Source: Pectinatus haikarae (GTDB lineage Bacteria > Bacillota > Negativicutes > Selenomonadales > Selenomonadaceae). From it: a stretch of 64,000 nucleotides of DNA. A model generated the notes under the pieces. It had not been told where the DNA came from and made no database searches. It saw only the letters and a program-made list of their open reading frames with translations. Location of the stretch: NCBI RefSeq assembly GCF_030813505.1, contig NZ_JAUSUE010000004.1; one strand, 5' to 3'. Numbering within the stretch: position 1 is the stretch's first letter; every line of letters begins with the position of its first letter. Below are positions 61,053 through 64,000 of the stretch, in pieces. The position numbers and the translations under genes were made by a program.

Positions 61053-61071
61053 GCGGCGCGTTTTGCGCCGC
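61053..61071 (+). terminator. GC-rich hairpin after lptA
   Basis: Arms GCGGCGC and GCGCCGC enclose a 5-base loop. The T-run after it is short (CTTTGT), so termination may be partial. Confidence 0.5.
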
Positions 61072-61199
61072 CTTTGTAATATAAAAAACAATTGCGGTTC
61101 ATTTTACTTTTGATCGGTATCTGGCGGATAGCGGCAAAATAAATGATTTTAAGTAAATTTGATTTTTGCATTGCAATATTGATAATATTTGTTTATATT

Positions 61200-61228
61200 A
61201 AAAAGTGCATATTAAATATGCACTTTTT
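61200..61228 (+). terminator. Perfect hairpin with T-run before lptB
   Basis: Arms of 13 bases (AAAAAGTGCATAT and its complement) have a 3-base loop, and the second arm ends in T5. It splits the 233-base lptA-lptB gap, so lptB likely has its own promoter, or this hairpin attenuates read-through. Confidence 0.65.
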
Positions 61229-61272
61229 AAATGAATAATGTCTGGCAGTGAGACTATCTTGGAGGTACGGAC

Positions 61273-61992
61273 TTGAGTATAGAAGTAAAGGAACTTATAA
61301 AGACCTATAAAGGACGCAATGTAGTAGATAATGTGTCCTTGAATGTGCAAAAAGGAGAAATCGTGGGATTGCTTGGACCAAATGGTGCCGGTAAGACTAC
61401 GACTTTTTATATGATAATAGGGATAGAACGTCCGACGAAGGGACAGATTTTTTTGTCTGATGTGAATGTCACGGGGATGCCTATGTATAAAAGGGCTGAA
61501 CTGGGCATTAGCTATCTGGCACAGGAATCATCTATTTTTCGTAAGCTGACAGTTGAGGAAAATATACTGGCAATTTTAGAAACAACCTCATTGACAAAAA
61601 GTGATCAGCATAAGAAAAAGGATGAACTGCTGAAAGAATTTGGTCTTGAACGTGTCAGCATGCGAAAAGGGCTGCAGCTTTCGGGAGGAGAGCGGCGAAG
61701 AGCTGAAATTGCCAGATGCTTGGCATTGGAACCGCAGTTTATTTTACTTGATGAACCATTTGCAGGAATCGATCCTCTGGCAGTAGCCGATATTCAAGGT
61801 ATAATAGCATATCTGTGTAAACGGGGTATGGGAATACTGATCACAGATCATAATGTCCGTGAAACTTTGAATATAGTGCACAGGGCTTATATCATGAATG
61901 AAGGGAAAATTCTTGTTTCGGGTGACAGTAAGACAATAGCCGGCAGCCAGGTTGCCAGAAAATTTTATCTGGGCGACAATTTTACATTATAG
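61273..61992 (+). CDS. lptB: LPS export ABC ATPase LptB
   Basis: This 239-aa ATPase powers LPS extraction and transport. Walker A is LGPNGAGKTTTFYMIIG, the signature LQLSGGERRRAEIARCLA and Walker B with switch are ILLDEPFAGIDPLAVADIQG; LITDHNVRETLNIVHRAYIM is LptB-like. GGAGG lies ten bases upstream of TTG 61273, the likely start. It is followed by the permease gene. Confidence 0.96.
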   Translation: MSIEVKELIKTYKGRNVVDNVSLNVQKGEIVGLLGPNGAGKTTTFYMIIGIERPTKGQIFLSDVNVTGMPMYKRAELGISYLAQESSIFRKLTVEENILAILETTSLTKSDQHKKKDELLKEFGLERVSMRKGLQLSGGERRRAEIARCLALEPQFILLDEPFAGIDPLAVADIQGIIAYLCKRGMGILITDHNVRETLNIVHRAYIMNEGKILVSGDSKTIAGSQVARKFYLGDNFTL

Positions 61993-62005
61993 GAGCAGAT
62001 TGTAC

Positions 62006-63091
62006 ATGCGAATTTTAGACCGATATATATTGAAAGAAATATTAGTAGCCTTCTTGTTCGGCATTTTTGCTTTTTCCGCTGTTTTTATCGGTTCGGGTAC
62101 ACTGTTCCGGATCGCCCAGTATGTTACGCAGTATGGAGCATCATTTTCTTCTGTAATACGTTTATTTATTTACAGTATGCCGGCGATAATGCTCTGGACC
62201 TTTCCGATGTCTATGCTTTTGGCATCGCTGCTGGTCTTTGGCAAGCTGTCAGGAGCAAGTGAAATAACGGCTATGAAATCCTGTGGTATAAGCCTGTACC
62301 GTATTATGCGTCCTATAATAGTAATGGGAATTGTTGTCAGTATTTTTGCAATAGCCTTTAACGAATATGTGGTGCCCTGGGCTAACCAGGCTTATGCTGA
62401 TGTGGTTAATTATGAAATTAAAAATAGTGCTTCACCTCAGTCAAGAGAACATATAATTCTAAAAGAAATCAAGGATGGAAATATTCAGCGTCTTATCTAT
62501 GCTCGCAGGTATGATGCCGAAAAGAATCGTATGGAGTGGGTGTCCATGCAGGATTTTGAAGACGGAAAATTGGTAAGGGTAGAAAACGCTGACTATGCAG
62601 ATTGGACAAATAATGAATGGCTGCTGCATAATGGAGTGATATACTCCATAGCAGACGGAGAAATGTCGCATACCATGCATTTCGATACACAAAAATTACC
62701 TATACAGGAAAGTCCGGATAATATAATACGAGAGCAGAAAAAACCGGAAGAAATGACTATGAAAGAATTGGGAGCGCAGATAAAAATAATGCGCGGACAG
62801 TATGTTGATACAACAGATCTGGAAATAGAGCTGTATCAGAGAATAACTGTGCCGATGGCAAGCTTCATCTTCACATTGATCGGCGCTCCGCTTGGGTTAC
62901 AGCCCAACCGCAATAGTTCATCTATCGGTTTTGGTTTAAGTATTATCATTATTTTTATATACTATACTCTGATGACGATAGCTGGTGTTGTCGGCAGAGT
63001 GGGTATCCCGCCTGCCTATGCAGTGTGGCTGCCAAATTTAATAGGTGCAGCCATCGGCCGCTATTTGATCAGAAAAGCGGGGCGCATTTAA
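62006..63091 (+). CDS. lptF: LPS export permease LptF/LptG (YjgP/YjgQ family)
   Basis: This 361-aa inner-membrane permease has three membrane helices at each end around a periplasmic jellyroll domain. MRILDRYILKEILVAFLFGI and MLWTFPMSMLLASLLVFGKL in the N-half, and ITVPMASFIFTLIGAPLGLQ with SSSIGFGLSIIIIFIYYTLM in the C-half, are YjgP/Q signatures. The start ATG 62006 follows AGGAG. Only one such gene is here, so it either forms a homodimer or has a partner elsewhere; F and G cannot be told apart by eye. Confidence 0.92.
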   Translation: MRILDRYILKEILVAFLFGIFAFSAVFIGSGTLFRIAQYVTQYGASFSSVIRLFIYSMPAIMLWTFPMSMLLASLLVFGKLSGASEITAMKSCGISLYRIMRPIIVMGIVVSIFAIAFNEYVVPWANQAYADVVNYEIKNSASPQSREHIILKEIKDGNIQRLIYARRYDAEKNRMEWVSMQDFEDGKLVRVENADYADWTNNEWLLHNGVIYSIADGEMSHTMHFDTQKLPIQESPDNIIREQKKPEEMTMKELGAQIKIMRGQYVDTTDLEIELYQRITVPMASFIFTLIGAPLGLQPNRNSSSIGFGLSIIIIFIYYTLMTIAGVVGRVGIPPAYAVWLPNLIGAAIGRYLIRKAGRI

Positions 63092-63239
63092 CATATGACG
63101 GATTTATGGAGCTGACAGCAGCTTGCATATAGGTGTATGTAAAAATTTTAAAAGAGAAAAGAATAAGTTGTCTGATATAAAAAGAATTTGCAGCTGATGC
63201 ATTTGATTGGTAAGTGATTGCCAGAAAGGGGGCTTTTTG

Positions 63240-64000
63240 ATGTATGGTATCGTATTGATAGTGGTATTGATTATAGTTGGCGGACTTATAGCCTTTATTG
63301 GAGACCGTTTGGGCAGTAAGGTAGGTAAGCGGAAAATGTCGCTTTTTGGCTTGAGACCAAGGCATACATCAATAATAGTGACAATAGTTACGGGAATTGC
63401 AATCACTACAGTGACATTTGGTGCTATGGCTGTTATTTCCAAAGATGTCAGAACTGCCCTTTTTGGTATGGAAAAGCTTCAGCAGAGAATAAAGATAACG
63501 CAGGAAGATCTTAATAAAGCGGACAGTGATCTGGATAGTGCAAAACAGGAACAAAAACATATGCAGGTGAACTTGGAAGATACCAGAAATGAACTGGTAG
63601 ATGCTAAGATCCAGACTGAAAAGATGAAAGAGCATCAGGCAAAGCTGCTGGCGGATAATGCCGAACTTGAAAATCAGAACACAGATCTGTCAGGACAGAA
63701 TATCTATCTGAATGCAACCAATAATACGCTGCAGCTGTATAATAATGAACTTAAGAGCGGCAATAATATACTGCAGGAGCAAAACAATGACCTGGTGAAA
63801 AGAAACGGGGATCTGAGCAGTAAAAGGATAGTCTACCAGGCAGGTGAACTTATTTTCGGCGGGGTAGTCCCTGCGACCACAGACCGAGGGGCAGCACAGA
63901 ACGGACTGGCAAAACTCATAGCGATGGCAAATACGAGAATTGCCGGCACCACGGACGGTGGTCAGGCGGATCAGGCCGGAATATGGATCTACCCCGAAGA
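63240..64000 (+). CDS. DUF3084 membrane-anchored coiled-coil protein (partial)
   Basis: The frame starts at ATG 63240 (AAAGGGGG upstream) and is open to the window end, so the C-terminus is missing (253 aa visible). It has two membrane helices (about 3-21 and 44-65) separated by the basic GDRLGSKVGKRKMSLFGLRP, which is a DUF3084 signature. A long coiled coil follows (about 75-190, rich in Glu, Asn and Gln), then QAGELIFGGVVPATTDRGAA. Function is unknown. It lies 148 bases after lptF/G; the short gap holds nothing recognisable. Its conservation beside Lpt genes would suggest an envelope role. Confidence 0.8.
   Translation, partial: MYGIVLIVVLIIVGGLIAFIGDRLGSKVGKRKMSLFGLRPRHTSIIVTIVTGIAITTVTFGAMAVISKDVRTALFGMEKLQQRIKITQEDLNKADSDLDSAKQEQKHMQVNLEDTRNELVDAKIQTEKMKEHQAKLLADNAELENQNTDLSGQNIYLNATNNTLQLYNNELKSGNNILQEQNNDLVKRNGDLSSKRIVYQAGELIFGGVVPATTDRGAAQNGLAKLIAMANTRIAGTTDGGQADQAGIWIYPE

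Noticed and set aside
1..64000. CRISPR arrays, tRNA or rRNA genes
   Set aside because: No regularly spaced repeats, no tRNA-like cloverleaf with GGTTCRA-type arm and no rRNA stretches were noticed; a covariance-model scan would be needed to exclude small RNAs.

Overview
The window is from a diderm (outer-membrane) Firmicute of the class Negativicutes. Gram-positive-type traits (an mbl-flhO-flhP-like block, strong AGGAGG ribosome binding sites, many TTG/GTG starts, a SpoIVB-type S55 protein) sit beside a complete lipid A/Kdo pathway, BamA, TamB, Mla and Lpt genes and L/P-ring flagellar genes. DNA is AT-rich (estimated by eye near 40% GC). A Selenomonas/Pectinatus-like genus is plausible, but genus cannot be fixed from the sequence alone.

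Layout. 1-1.7 kb: a frameshifted IS3-family element lying in the remains of an IS30-family element. 1.7-18.2 kb, nearly all minus strand: a MATE exporter; a P1B metal ATPase with its CsoR-type repressor and a striking promoter/operator; rplM-rpsI; zwf and a lactonase (oxidative pentose phosphate pathway); the whole F1Fo ATP synthase operon (atpI-B-E-F-H-A-G-D-C); an unknown membrane protein; and an MscS channel. 18.4-64 kb, all plus strand: a GNAT acetyltransferase, mbl, flagellar rod/ring genes (flgF, flgG, flgA, flgH, flgI, flgJ-like), an AMIN/phosphodiester-glycosidase protein, a tiny exported lipoyl-like protein and an S55 protein.

From 29.3 kb to the end lies a nearly uninterrupted outer-membrane biogenesis region. 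It holds mlaE-mlaF-mlaD(with a beta-rich tail)-tolC-tamB, a sigma-70-family factor, a single-TM protein, bamA, an unknown outer-membrane protein, three successive OmpH/Skp-like proteins, lpxD, a YjbH-like protein, lpxC, fabZ, lpxA, lpxI, lpxB, msbA, a waaA-lpxK fusion, kdsB, kdsA, kdsD, kdsC, an LpxL-type acyltransferase, lptC, lptA, lptB, lptF/G and a DUF3084 gene cut by the window end. Together these make Kdo-lipid A, flip it, move it to the outer membrane, insert barrel proteins and handle phospholipid traffic. LptD is not in the window.

The most interesting points are the transenvelope-type MlaD, the Kdo-transferase/lipid A 4'-kinase fusion, the sigma factor plus membrane protein inside the cluster, the three differently anchored Skp paralogues, an unknown outer-membrane protein after bamA, and the CsoR operator whose arm exactly fills the -35/-10 spacer.
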